Positions 16,846 to 25,818 of a stretch of DNA of 64,000 nt are shown here, piece after piece. The translations under genes and the position numbers were made by a program. The notes beneath the pieces were generated by a model that was not told the origin of the DNA, searched no databases, and was given only the letters and a program-made list of their open reading frames with translations. How positions within the stretch are numbered: the stretch's first letter is position 1; every line of letters begins with the position of its first letter. The stretch comes from Dyadobacter sp. LHD-138 (GTDB lineage Bacteria; Bacteroidota; Bacteroidia; Cytophagales; Spirosomataceae), in assembly GCF_030929615.1 (NCBI RefSeq), contig NZ_JAVFVU010000033.1, forward strand, positions 1-64,000, given 5' to 3'.

Positions 16846-17883
16846 ATGCTTACAAACGAAATCATGTATCAGGCGCTGCTCGACAAAGATGTTTCCTATG
16901 AAGGGAGTTTTATAGCAGCTGTCAAAACAACGGGTATTTTTTGCCGTCCGACCTGTACCGCCCGAAAACCGAAACAGGAAAATGTTGAGTTCTTCAAAAC
17001 GACCAAAGACGCGATTCTTCATGGTTACAGGCCTTGCAAGGTTTGTAATCCGCTCGACAAAATGGGTGAAACACCTGACTACATACGCGAAATCCTGGCC
17101 GCATTAAGCCTCGATCCCTCACATAAATTCAAGGACTGGGATTTGAGCCAGAGGGGAATTGAACCGAGCAAAATCCGACGGTGGTTTATAAAAAATCATG
17201 GGATTACTTTTCAATCCTATCAGCGGATGTTCCGGATTAACTCTGCTTTCAGGAAAATTCAGGACGGGCAAAGCATTACATCCGTGGCCTTTGACGCTGG
17301 TTATGAATCCCTGAGTGGCTTCAATGACTCTTTCAAATCCATTTTTGGTGTTGCGCCAACGTTAAGCAAAAACAAACGGATCATCAACATAAACCGACTG
17401 GAAACCCCGTTGGGTCCGATGTTTGCCTGTGCGGTTGAAGAGGGAATTTGTCTGCTTGAATTTACGGACCGGCGCATGCTGGAAACCGAATTTAAAACCC
17501 TGGCAAGGCTACTCAACGCCACGATTGTCCAGGGCGAAAATGTTCATTTTGACCTGTTACAAAAAGAATTAACCACATATTTTGAAGGTGAGCTAAAAGA
17601 TTTTTCAGTTCCATTATTTATGCCCGGAACAGATTTTCAACAGGCTGTCTGGAAAGAACTGCAAAATATTCCTTATGGCAAAACACGGTCCTACAAACAG
17701 CAATCCATTGCGTTGGGAAAGCCCGAAGCTGTTCGTGCAATCGCCAATGCAAACGGCATGAACCGGATATCGATTCTCGTTCCCTGTCACAGAGTTATTG
17801 GCGGAAACGGTGAGATGACGGGTTATGGCGGTGGTATCTGGCGGAAACAATGGCTGCTGGATCTTGAAAATAAAAATCAGTAA
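16846..17883 (+). CDS. ada: Ada: DNA repair methyltransferase and transcriptional activator
   Basis: A 345-residue full-length Ada. The N-terminal zinc domain has Cys33, Cys37, Cys64 and Cys67 (IFCRPTCTARKPKQ, YRPCKVC); Cys33 would accept methyl groups from phosphotriesters. A central AraC-type helix-turn-helix follows (SITSVAFDAGYESLSGFNDSF). The C-terminal methyltransferase has the active-site PCHRV with Cys314. It therefore repairs O6-methylguanine and senses alkylation. No separate ogt or alkB is adjacent. Confidence 0.95.
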   Translation: MLTNEIMYQALLDKDVSYEGSFIAAVKTTGIFCRPTCTARKPKQENVEFFKTTKDAILHGYRPCKVCNPLDKMGETPDYIREILAALSLDPSHKFKDWDLSQRGIEPSKIRRWFIKNHGITFQSYQRMFRINSAFRKIQDGQSITSVAFDAGYESLSGFNDSFKSIFGVAPTLSKNKRIININRLETPLGPMFACAVEEGICLLEFTDRRMLETEFKTLARLLNATIVQGENVHFDLLQKELTTYFEGELKDFSVPLFMPGTDFQQAVWKELQNIPYGKTRSYKQQSIALGKPEAVRAIANANGMNRISILVPCHRVIGGNGEMTGYGGGIWRKQWLLDLENKNQ

Positions 17884-17975
17884 ATATCATAACTTCCTCA
17901 AAATTGAATGATACCTTGATGCGTTAAAGGGGAGCTTATACTCTTTTAGTTAACAAATCCATCAACGTATTTTCA

Positions 17976-18698
17976 ATGAAAAAGCTATCTTTTTTTATTC
18001 TCGGCATTGGCATTACGCTGGCTTCGTGTAGCCAGGAATCAGGCTCCATTTCAGGAAGCTGGGCCACGCCGATGGAAGACCAGCCACAGCATCAAAGCGG
18101 ATTTACGCTGAAAGACGAAGGGACTGCCGCGGCTATCAACCTTGGTGATAAACGTTATGATAAATGGGAAAAATTCGGAGACCGCCTGATTCTTTACGGT
18201 ACGTACCAGGATTCGAGCAAGGGAACGAATTTTATTGATACGCTCAAAATCGTCTCTGTCAATGACAGCACAATGGTCTTAAAAGTTACTGGTGGGAAAG
18301 AAATTACCTATACCAAAACAACAGCACCTGACAAGCTGATCAGTGATTTCGAGCACTATGACTGCTTCACCTATATTGCAAAAAAAGACACCGCTTTTTT
18401 ACACATCAATACGGTTAACAATATCGTTACGGGCGATCTTGAATATAAGTTATTTGAAAAAGACCGCAACAAGGGAACGGTGCGGGGTAAAATGTCAGGC
18501 GACACATTGTTAGCCGATTATGTATTTTCTTCCGAAGGGCATGAATCGGTCAGAGAGATTGTTTTGATAAAAAAAGGAAGTGATCTTATTGAAGGATTTG
18601 GTGACGTATCGGAGAAGAATGGAAAGCTCAGCTTCCTGGACCGCTCTAAAATTAATTTCAAAAAAGGCCTGTCATTTAAGAAAATAAACTGTCCCTGA
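17976..18698 (+). CDS. Hypothetical lipoprotein (240 aa)
   Basis: The N-terminus is a clear lipoprotein signal (MKKLSFFILGIGITLASCSQ, lipobox LASC, Cys18). The mature protein starts with a segment resembling the lipocalin-like 'SGSWATPM' of DUF4488-type lipoproteins and contains beta-rich stretches (YDKWEKFGDRLILYGTYQDSSKG). The second half (NTVNNIVTGDLEYKLFEKDRNKGTVRGKMSGDTLLADYVFSSEG) resembles domains that describe protein stability or metal response in Bacteroidota, but I cannot name the family with certainty. It stands alone between ada and the epimerase gene. Confidence 0.75.
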   Translation: MKKLSFFILGIGITLASCSQESGSISGSWATPMEDQPQHQSGFTLKDEGTAAAINLGDKRYDKWEKFGDRLILYGTYQDSSKGTNFIDTLKIVSVNDSTMVLKVTGGKEITYTKTTAPDKLISDFEHYDCFTYIAKKDTAFLHINTVNNIVTGDLEYKLFEKDRNKGTVRGKMSGDTLLADYVFSSEGHESVREIVLIKKGSDLIEGFGDVSEKNGKLSFLDRSKINFKKGLSFKKINCP

Positions 18699-18754
18699 TT
18701 AACCTGCGGACATCGTATTTTCAATAAAATAAGAAATTTAAACTTTACTGACTT

Positions 18755-19606
18755 ATGTTAAATCCAAAATTCGGAGCTTCAATATTATCCTGGATTCCAC
18801 CCCATTGGACACCAGAATCCGGGCTTCATGCGATAAAAAAAACAGCGAAAACAGGATTTGATATACTGGAAATTCTGCTTCCCGTCTCCATGGATTTCGA
18901 TGCCGCCACCGTTAAAAAACAACTCCGCGATCATAACATCGAAGCCATTTGTTCTTTAAACCTGCCCAAAAACTGTCATATCCCGTTTCATCCACTGGAG
19001 GCAACGACGTTAATAAAAGCAGCTCTGGATAAAGCCGCTGAGCTTGGTGTCAATTTTCTTGGAGGTGTTTTGCATTCCGGCATCGGCGTTTTCACAGGTC
19101 TGCCCCGAACAAAGGAAGAGGAGGTGATCATCTGCCAGGTGTGGACGGAAGTTTCCGCCTATGCAGCGAAGCTCGGAATAAAAATCGGGATCGAACCCGT
19201 CAACAGATACGAAAGCTATATCTGCACGGCTGCCGGTGAAACCCTGAATTTAATTAAAAAAACAAACGCAGCTAACCTGGGTTTACATCTGGACACCTTC
19301 CATATGAATATCGAAGAGTCAAATTTCCATGATCCGATTGTGCAAGCTGGCGATAAACTTTTTCATGTCCATATGACGGAGAGTGACCGGGGGATGCTGG
19401 GAGAAGGCAACGTGCACTGGGACGAACTTTTTAAGGGTTTATCAAAAATCAACTATACAGGCGCGCTGGTTCTGGAAAATTTTTCGTCGGAAATTAAAGA
19501 GCTGATCGGCCCGACTTCCTTATGGCGCGCTTCAAAATACAATGCCGAAGATCTGGCAAAAGACAGCCTTGCATTTATGAAAAAAATGTGTGCAAAGTAT
19601 AATTGA
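18755..19606 (+). CDS. Sugar phosphate isomerase/epimerase (D-tagatose/L-ribulose 3-epimerase-like)
   Basis: A 283-residue cytoplasmic TIM-barrel protein of the xylose-isomerase-like family. Residues equivalent to the catalytic metal site of ketose 3-epimerases are visible: Glu in GIEPVNRYES, Asp in LHLDTFHMNIEE, His in FHVHMTESDRGMLGEGNVHW, and Glu in LVLENFSS. This pattern fits D-tagatose/D-psicose 3-epimerase-like enzymes rather than endonuclease IV. Substrate is not determinable. It has no signal peptide, in contrast to the second epimerase-type gene at 36.8 kb. Confidence 0.85.
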   Translation: MLNPKFGASILSWIPPHWTPESGLHAIKKTAKTGFDILEILLPVSMDFDAATVKKQLRDHNIEAICSLNLPKNCHIPFHPLEATTLIKAALDKAAELGVNFLGGVLHSGIGVFTGLPRTKEEEVIICQVWTEVSAYAAKLGIKIGIEPVNRYESYICTAAGETLNLIKKTNAANLGLHLDTFHMNIEESNFHDPIVQAGDKLFHVHMTESDRGMLGEGNVHWDELFKGLSKINYTGALVLENFSSEIKELIGPTSLWRASKYNAEDLAKDSLAFMKKMCAKYN

Positions 19607-19755
19607 ATTTCCCGATAAAATTAACGGTCTGTTTCTTGGCACCTGAATCATCTATTTTTAAAATCGGCCCCTCCTGAAACAGATTCACCCGGCTCTTTCG
19701 GCTCTGCGTCAAATCTTTAATCTTTCAGGCAACGAAAATATTTTAACCGTGTCTC

Positions 19756-19786
19756 TTTGCAATCGAAGCGATTAACTATATCTTTC
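19756..19786 (+). promoter_or_regulatory. Promoter of the large M16 peptidase gene
   Basis: TTTG at 19756-19759, 19 bases, then TATCTTTC at 19779-19786 (consensus TAnnTTTG with the last base changed). The spacing is ideal for Bacteroidetes sigma-A. Transcription would start near 19793, about 30 bases before the ATG at 19823. Confidence 0.6.
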
Positions 19787-19822
19787 GTTTCTTATACATT
19801 TTATCAACTTAATATAAGTGAA

Positions 19823-22633
19823 ATGAAAAAATCTCTCATGATTTTGTGCATGTCTGGTATGTCGCTTGCGGCTGTGTTACCGTCAATGGCACAAGACTTA
19901 CACACACAGAAAGTTCCATTAGACCCCTCTGTTAAAACCGGTAAGCTTAAAAATGGCATTACTTATTATATCAAAAAAAATGCCGAACCCAAAAATCGTG
20001 CGGAACTAAGGCTGATCGTTAAGGCAGGCTCCGTTCTGGAAACCGATGCGCAGCAAGGACTTGCGCACTTTATGGAACACATGAATTTTAATGGAACGAC
20101 CAACTTCCCGAAAAATGAGCTGGTTAACTTCCTTCAAAAAACAGGTGTACGCTTTGGTGCAGACTTAAATGCTTATACCGGTTTTGACGAAACCGTATAT
20201 ATGCTTCCGATTCCAACGGATTCGGCAGGATTGCTGGAAAAAGGGATTCAGGTTTTAGACGACTGGGCACATGGTGCATTGCTGGACCCTGCCGAAATTG
20301 AAAAAGAAAGAGGGGTTGTTCTGGAAGAATCACGGATGGGTCGCGGCGCACAGCAGCGTATGCGCGATAAATACCTCAAAATGATCCTCAACAATTCCAG
20401 ATATGCCGACCGCTTGCCGATCGGGAAGGACAGTATCCTGAAATCTTTCAAACCGGAAACGATCAGAGCATTTTACAAAGACTGGTATCGTCCTGATTTG
20501 ATGGCGGTCGTTGCTGTGGGTGATTTTGACATAGCAAAAGTAGAGGCGCTGATCAGCCAGAAATTTGGCAAGATCCCTGTTACGCCTAAACCTAAAAAAC
20601 GTACAGAATACGCCATTCCGTTGGATGGAAGTACCAATGTGGCGATCGTAACGGATCCGGAATATCCTCAAAATGTCATCCAGGTCATTTATAAACAACC
20701 GAATTCCAAAGAAAAGTCTTTGCAGGATGTACGAAATAACATTGCCCAAGGGTTGTACAATGCCATGATGGGCCAGCGTATGCAGGAACTTACGCAGAAA
20801 GCAAATCCACCGTTCCTTTACGGTGCCAGCAATTACAGCGATTTCCTGGGTGATCTTGATTCTTATACTTCTGTGGCATTGGCCAAGGACCCGGGATCCG
20901 TTGAAACTGCTTTGGTGGCTTTGCTGGAAGAAAATGCACGTGTTCAAAAATTCGGCTTCACCGCTCCCGAGCTGGATCGCGCCAAAAAGGATTTTATGAA
21001 TCAAATGGAGCAGGCCTATAAGGAAAAAGATAAAACGAAATCAGCAAACTACGTTTCTGAATACCTCAATCACTTTCTGCACCAAAAACCTTATATGGGT
21101 ATTGAAGCGTACTATGCTTTTTTACAAAAACATATTGATGGTGTAAAACTGGAAGAGGTTAACGGTCTTGCAAAAAAATATATTACGGATAAAAACCGTT
21201 CTGTGGTTCTCATGGGACCGGAAAAAGCAAAGGACGCCTTGCCAACAGAGGCTAAAATCCGTACGTTACTGGCAGAATCTGGCAAAAATGTCACTGCCTA
21301 TGTTGACGATGTTCTGGATTCTCCATTGCTTGCTACCGAACCTAAGGCCGGGAAATTGGTTAGTGAAAAGAAAAACGAAAAGTTGGGCATTACAGAGCTC
21401 GTTTTGTCGAATGGTGTAAAAGTTTTGCTTAAACCTACAGATTTCAAAAATGACGAAATATTGATTCAGGCGACCGGGAAAGGCGGTTTTTCACTGTTCC
21501 CTGGTGAGCGTGAAACTGGAATTTTCACAAGTTATATGATCCAGTCCAGTGGTGTCGGACCTTACAATCAGACACAGCTTCAGAAATTTCTGGCCGGAAA
21601 AACGGTAAGCGGCGGTCCTTTCGTAACGGAGCTAAAAGAAGGCGTGGAAGGCAGCACAAGTCCAAAGGATCTGGAAACTACTTTGCAACTGATGTATGCT
21701 TATTTTACAGAACCGCGTAAAGATAAAGAAGTGGTAAGCGGTATGCTGGCAAACCAAAAATCATATCTGGAAAATATGCGCAAGACTTTGACGCCGGACA
21801 AGGTTTATTCGGATTCACTGAACGCGGTGCTGACAAGCAATAACCCTGATCGCCGTCCGCTAACGCCGGAAAGTATCGATAAGGTTAGCCTTGATCGTGC
21901 CGTAGAAATTTATAAAAACCGCTTCGCTGATGCTTCTGACTTTGTTTTCACATTTGTGGGAGCGTTCAAAGAAGATGCGATAAAACCTTTGCTTGAAAAG
22001 TATCTTGGCGGATTACCCTCTACTGACCGTGACGATACTTACAAACACCCGAATATATTCCCACCAAAAGGTCGCATTGACAAAACAATCTACAAGGGAT
22101 TGGAACCGAAAAGTAAGGTAACCCTGATTAACAGCGGGGAATACGATTACAGTCCGGAAAACAATATCCAGATTGAGGCTTTGCAGGAGGTTTTACAAAT
22201 TAAATTGATTGAAGCGCTTCGTGAGGAAGAAAGCGGTGTGTACGGCGTAAGAGTGTCAGAGGACGTAGATAAGTTCCCGTCCGGGCATTACCGTTTCACG
22301 ATCGGATTTGGCTGTGCGCCTGAGAATGTTGAAAAACTGGTAAGTCGCAGTGTTGCGGAAATGAAGAAAATCAAAGAAAACGGAGCTGATCCAAAAGATA
22401 TTGAAAAGTTTGTAGCAGAAACCAAACGTAAAACTGAGGTTGCGCTTAAAACCAATAATTTCTGGATTAACTATATCGACGAAAATACGTTCCTTGGTGA
22501 TGATCTGGACGAGATTCTAAAAGAGGATCAACTTTTAAAATCAATTACCGTCGCAAGTACAAAAGCTGCTGCCAACAAGTATTTTTCGGATGATAACTTC
22601 ATCAAAGTAGTGCTGATGCCCGAGAAGAAGTAG
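19823..22633 (+). CDS. M16 family metallopeptidase (pitrilysin/PqqL-like, two-module)
   Basis: About 936 residues from the ATG at 19823; a frame extending back to a TTG at 19757 would start upstream of the predicted transcript. The start gives a clean signal peptide (MKKSLMILCMSGMSLAAVLPSMAQ). The zinc motif HFMEH is at residues 82-86, with the downstream Glu in the expected helix (LEKGIQVLDDWAHGALLDPAEIEKERGVVLEE). The chain holds four M16 half-domains, two active-type and two inactive, like PqqL and insulinase. A periplasmic or outer-membrane peptide-degrading role is likely. It is followed by the REP region. Confidence 0.9.
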   Translation: MKKSLMILCMSGMSLAAVLPSMAQDLHTQKVPLDPSVKTGKLKNGITYYIKKNAEPKNRAELRLIVKAGSVLETDAQQGLAHFMEHMNFNGTTNFPKNELVNFLQKTGVRFGADLNAYTGFDETVYMLPIPTDSAGLLEKGIQVLDDWAHGALLDPAEIEKERGVVLEESRMGRGAQQRMRDKYLKMILNNSRYADRLPIGKDSILKSFKPETIRAFYKDWYRPDLMAVVAVGDFDIAKVEALISQKFGKIPVTPKPKKRTEYAIPLDGSTNVAIVTDPEYPQNVIQVIYKQPNSKEKSLQDVRNNIAQGLYNAMMGQRMQELTQKANPPFLYGASNYSDFLGDLDSYTSVALAKDPGSVETALVALLEENARVQKFGFTAPELDRAKKDFMNQMEQAYKEKDKTKSANYVSEYLNHFLHQKPYMGIEAYYAFLQKHIDGVKLEEVNGLAKKYITDKNRSVVLMGPEKAKDALPTEAKIRTLLAESGKNVTAYVDDVLDSPLLATEPKAGKLVSEKKNEKLGITELVLSNGVKVLLKPTDFKNDEILIQATGKGGFSLFPGERETGIFTSYMIQSSGVGPYNQTQLQKFLAGKTVSGGPFVTELKEGVEGSTSPKDLETTLQLMYAYFTEPRKDKEVVSGMLANQKSYLENMRKTLTPDKVYSDSLNAVLTSNNPDRRPLTPESIDKVSLDRAVEIYKNRFADASDFVFTFVGAFKEDAIKPLLEKYLGGLPSTDRDDTYKHPNIFPPKGRIDKTIYKGLEPKSKVTLINSGEYDYSPENNIQIEALQEVLQIKLIEALREEESGVYGVRVSEDVDKFPSGHYRFTIGFGCAPENVEKLVSRSVAEMKKIKENGADPKDIEKFVAETKRKTEVALKTNNFWINYIDENTFLGDDLDEILKEDQLLKSITVASTKAAANKYFSDDNFIKVVLMPEKK

Positions 22634-22638
22634 TACTT

Positions 22639-22652
22639 CGGGCTAAAGCCCG
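22639..22652. repeat. REP-like palindrome CGGGCTAAAGCCCG
   Basis: A perfect palindrome with the core GGCTAAAGCC, beginning six bases after the M16 stop codon. It is the first of three palindromes with the same core and different outer arms. Confidence 0.65.
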
Positions 22653-22675
22653 ACTGGCTACCGGGAACTCATCTC

Positions 22676-22695
22676 CCCAAGGCTAAATCCTTGGG
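22676..22695. repeat. REP-like palindrome CCCAAGG-CTAAAT-CCTTGGG
   Basis: Seven-base perfect arms around the CTAAAT loop. The arms are the same as those of the CCCAAGGCTTCAGCCTTGGG palindrome in the 124-bp array that follows. Confidence 0.7.
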
Positions 22696-22732
22696 TTAGT
22701 AAATTGAAATCCAGGCATATAGTGACTTTTTG

Positions 22733-22763
22733 ACCCAGGGCTAAAACCCTGGGTTATTTTTTT
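22733..22763 (+). terminator. REP-like palindrome that doubles as the M16 terminator
   Basis: ACCCAGGG, loop CTAAAA... and CCCTGGGT (22733-22740 with 22747-22754) followed by TATTTTTTT. The hairpin and T-run satisfy a rho-independent terminator for the M16 peptidase, while the core GGGCTAAAACCC links it to the neighbouring REP-type palindromes. Confidence 0.75.
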
Positions 22764-22807
22764 GCAGGAACCTGATTGATCAGCGGGACGATTTCACAAA
22801 ACAAAAA

Positions 22808-23237
22808 GCACATTTACCCAAGGCTTCAGCCTTGGGAAGCTCGGAAGCCCCCAACTATATCTCTCGGCTTTAGCCAAAGTCCTCCTACAAGTATCCTACC
22901 CAGTAAACGCCAAAGCTTCCGACAAAAGAAAGCACATTCACCCAAGGTTTCAGCCTTGGGAAGCTCAGAAGCCCCCAACCATATCTCTCGGCTTTAGCCA
23001 AAGTCCTCCTACAAGTATCCTACCCAGTAAACGCCAAAGATTCCGACAAAAGAAAGCACATTCACCCAAGGTTTCAGCCTTGGGAAGCTCAGAAGCCCCC
23101 AACCATATCTCTCGGCTTTAGCCAAAGTCCTCCTACAAGTATCCTAGCCAGCAAACGCCAAAGCTTCCGATAAAAGAAAGCACGTTAACCCAAGGCTTCA
23201 GCCTTGGGTCTGCAAAGCTCTCCCGTACCAGCAGGCT
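22808..23237. repeat. Tandem array of 124-bp units (three full, one partial)
   Basis: Units begin at 22808, 22932, 23056 and 23180 with a constant period of 124 bases; copies 2 and 3 are almost identical. Each full unit has a strong palindrome (CCCAAGGCTTCAGCCTTGGG or with TTTC), a second smaller palindrome (CGGCTTTAGCC) and a segment similar to the 3' end of the adjacent transposase gene. The fourth unit runs into that gene. No unique spacers are present, so this is not a CRISPR array. Confidence 0.9.
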
Positions 23238-23675
23238 TTAGCCAAAGTCTTCTTCCGAATATCCCAGACTGTTGACAAAAATTCTGTACTCTTCCGCGAA
23301 GGTTTGTTTTTGATGATGGTTCTGCTGATTGTCAATATACCGCCTGACGAAATCAATTTTGTCATTACTGACAGAAGCAGCAAAGTACTTATCCGCCCAA
23401 TACAGCCTGTCTTTCGTTAAATGCGTTTTGTTCGCCCAATAAGTACTTTCACCTTTCAAAAACTGCATTTGTTTTGATATTCCAAAGTCCGGATTGAGCA
23501 GCATCAATACATGGATATGATCATCATATCCATTGATCCTATCAATAAAAATTCCCTTTTCCTTCGCATTGGCCAGAATATGACTACACAGACTCTTTAA
23601 TACGACTGGTTTTAAAATAGCCTCTCTATTTTTCGTACCCCAAACCGCATGAATCCAGATTTTGACATATGACAT
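23238..23675 (-). CDS. REP-associated Y1 (IS200-like) transposase, RAYT type
   Basis: A 145-residue single-strand transposase of the HUH/Y1 family, counted from MSYVKIWIHAVWGTKNR at 23675; eight more codons upstream are possible but less typical. The HUH motif is DHIHVLM (His53, His55) and the catalytic tyrosine is Tyr113 in RRYIDNQQ. The length and the 'HAVWGTKNRE' start match Bacteroidota TnpA-like RAYTs. Its stop codon lies within GGCTAAAGCC, one of the palindromes of the adjacent array, so gene and repeats evidently form one element. The catalytic residues are intact. Confidence 0.9.
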   Translation of the reverse strand: MSYVKIWIHAVWGTKNREAILKPVVLKSLCSHILANAKEKGIFIDRINGYDDHIHVLMLLNPDFGISKQMQFLKGESTYWANKTHLTKDRLYWADKYFAASVSNDKIDFVRRYIDNQQNHHQKQTFAEEYRIFVNSLGYSEEDFG

Positions 23676-23772
23676 ATTTTCGGTTGTTAAATACTTCAAT
23701 ATCCGTTAGACTGAATATTTCTTTTGAAGTTTCTGTCACAACCTAAAATCTTTTATTCAAAAAGAATCAGAA

Positions 23773-24015
23773 TTATTTTTTATAAATTTTCTTCAGTCCA
23801 TCGATTAAGAACATCAGATCATTCAACCTGATTTCGTACATCGTACTCAGCATCATACCCAGTTTCCCCGCCGGAAAACCTTCACATTCAAACCATTCAA
23901 GATAAGAAACAGGCAAGTTTGTTATCAGCCAATCTTTATACTTCCCGAATGGCATCCGGTATAAAATCAGTTCTTTTAAAATTTTAGTATCCGGTTTTGG
24001 AATTTCATCGCTCAT
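23773..24015 (-). CDS. DUF3820 family protein
   Basis: An 80-residue soluble protein with the DUF3820 pattern: MPFGKYKDWLITNLPVSYLEWF, then GFPAGKLGMMLSTMYEIRLNDL. The family has no established function and is also called a putative quorum-sensing-regulated virulence factor by homology only. It ends 98 bases from the transposase start and follows pncB by 19 bases on the same strand, so it is probably co-transcribed with pncB. Confidence 0.85.
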   Translation of the reverse strand: MSDEIPKPDTKILKELILYRMPFGKYKDWLITNLPVSYLEWFECEGFPAGKLGMMLSTMYEIRLNDLMFLIDGLKKIYKK

Positions 24016-24034
24016 GTTTCAATCGTTAGATCTG

Positions 24035-25498
24035 TTACTTTGCTGCCCTCAACTTTACGATCAGATCCGTTTTCAAGTCGAATAGTTCATTTTCAAGTCC
24101 AACAGGGTACGTATGCGGATTGACAAAACGTTTAATCCCCGGATGAAAATGCGAAAGTTGTTGTTCAACACGTTTTCTGGTTTCATGAATGGTTGGCAAA
24201 TGATATATCAAAACACCCTTTGCAAAAATCGGAACTAATAGATCTTCGTAAGCAATCGTCTCAGAAAAAGACCTGGTTTTCGTAAAATCGTAAGGATCCA
24301 CCATCGTCGATTTTCCTATGAGCGGTGTTTCAATATTAAAAATCATATCTGAAATAAAACCCTTAGCATCCTTGAACCTGCGTACCTGCTGAATTCCCGG
24401 CGTGGAAACTTTAATGGCTTGCTCTGATAATTTCAATTTATAATCCCACCCACCCGATTCACTTTTTATCGCAGCCAACTTAAAAACCCCTCCCAATGCC
24501 GGTTGATCGAATGCCGTAACCAGTTTGGTTCCTATCCCCCATACATTGATTTTCGCGCCCTGGATTTTCAAACTATCCATGATATATTCATCGAGATCAT
24601 TGCTGGCAACGATATTTGTTTTCTCAAATCCGGCGGCATCCAGCAGCTTTCGTGCCTCTATACTTAAATAAGCAAGGTCGCCGGAATCAAGACGGATTCC
24701 TCCCAATTCGTATCCCCGCTCCCGGAGCTGTTTTCCGACGGTGATCGCATGTTCCACACCCTGCATTGAATCATAGGTATCGACCAGCAACGTTACATTA
24801 TTCGGCAGATAACGCGCATAGGTTTCAAACGCTTCAAGCTCCGTTTCAAATGACATGACCCAGCTATGCGCATGCGTACCTTTTACAGGAATACCGTAAA
24901 GCTTACCCGCCAGCACGTTGGAAGTCGCATCAAAACCACCGATGTAAGCTGCCCGGCTGGCGGTCATCCCTCCATCCGGCCCCTGGGCTCTTCGTAAACC
25001 AAATTCCAAAAGGGCATCATCATTCGCGACCAGGCGCATTCTTGCGGCTTTGGTCGCGATCAACGACTGAAAATTAATAAGATTCAACAGCGGTGTTTCC
25101 AGCAGTTGACACTGTAAAACCGACCCCTGAATACGAAGTAAGGGTTGATTCGGAAAAACGACCGTACCTTCCGGAATCGCATCTACATTACACTTAAATT
25201 CCATGCTGCGGAGATAGTCCAGAAATGCCGGTTCGAATAAGGCCTTCCCATCACTGCCGGTAATGGACCCTATATATTCCAGATCTTCCTCATCGATCCG
25301 GTATTCGTTTAAATAATCAATCACGCTGCTTAAACCGCAGGCAATCGTAAAACCTCCCTGGAACGGGTGTTTTCTGAAATAAAGATTAAAAACCGCCTCT
25401 TGCTCCGCCTTACCCGATTTCCAGTAACCATAGGCCATCGTCAGTTGGTATAAATCGGTAAGAAGACTCAGTGAGGTATCATACAGCCTGTTGATCAT
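24035..25498 (-). CDS. pncB: Nicotinate phosphoribosyltransferase
   Basis: A 487-residue enzyme joining nicotinate to PRPP to give nicotinate mononucleotide in NAD salvage. Recognisable motifs are LLTDLYQLTMAYGYW near the start, GTHAHSWVMSF (the region of the phosphorylated histidine), LLVDTYDS and GGIRLDSGDLAYLS. The length fits the family. The start ATG at 25498 follows an A/T-rich leader. It is divergent from the outer membrane receptor gene. Confidence 0.95.
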   Translation of the reverse strand: MINRLYDTSLSLLTDLYQLTMAYGYWKSGKAEQEAVFNLYFRKHPFQGGFTIACGLSSVIDYLNEYRIDEEDLEYIGSITGSDGKALFEPAFLDYLRSMEFKCNVDAIPEGTVVFPNQPLLRIQGSVLQCQLLETPLLNLINFQSLIATKAARMRLVANDDALLEFGLRRAQGPDGGMTASRAAYIGGFDATSNVLAGKLYGIPVKGTHAHSWVMSFETELEAFETYARYLPNNVTLLVDTYDSMQGVEHAITVGKQLRERGYELGGIRLDSGDLAYLSIEARKLLDAAGFEKTNIVASNDLDEYIMDSLKIQGAKINVWGIGTKLVTAFDQPALGGVFKLAAIKSESGGWDYKLKLSEQAIKVSTPGIQQVRRFKDAKGFISDMIFNIETPLIGKSTMVDPYDFTKTRSFSETIAYEDLLVPIFAKGVLIYHLPTIHETRKRVEQQLSHFHPGIKRFVNPHTYPVGLENELFDLKTDLIVKLRAAK

Positions 25499-25818
25499 TT
25501 CATTTTTTTGTTTCGTTAAAACAGAACATCTAATTACTAAATTATCCTGGTTTTAGGCCTATTCATCTTGATAATCCTACCTTTTAAACTTTTTTTCTTT
25601 CCTCGTGCAACATTCCTGCTTCTATTTGTATCTATCAAAAGTAAGTTGGTCACTTGTATTTCCGTTCATACAACATAATTACCATTTATGTAATCTAAGG
25701 TTCTATGTTATACCAAGTACTTATCTTTGCAATGTAGTCGATACGCGGAGAACAACAGCATTATAAAATTCCAGACAGTCCAAGCAGTATCGCTTGAAAA
25801 TATAACGATCTATTAGCC
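25499..25818. other. Divergent intergenic region, pncB / outer membrane receptor
   Basis: About 320 bases, rich in A and T, without a coding frame of note. It contains an exact -7 element for the receptor at 25722-25729; nothing else of structure is seen. Confidence 0.5.
25722..25729 (+). promoter_or_regulatory. Candidate -7 element (TATCTTTG) for the outer membrane receptor
   Basis: TATCTTTG is an exact match to TAnnTTTG. The predicted start near 25736 leaves an 80-base leader before the ATG at 25819. A -33 TTG is not evident. Confidence 0.5.

Noticed and set aside
22776..22997. 73-residue frame in the REP region
   Set aside because: It is a translation across the 124-bp repeat units; its own sequence repeats internally with the array.
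22808..23237. CRISPR array
   Set aside because: Units are 124 bp with no short repeat/unique spacer alternation and no Cas genes nearby. The same argument applies to the 61.5-62.5 kb array.
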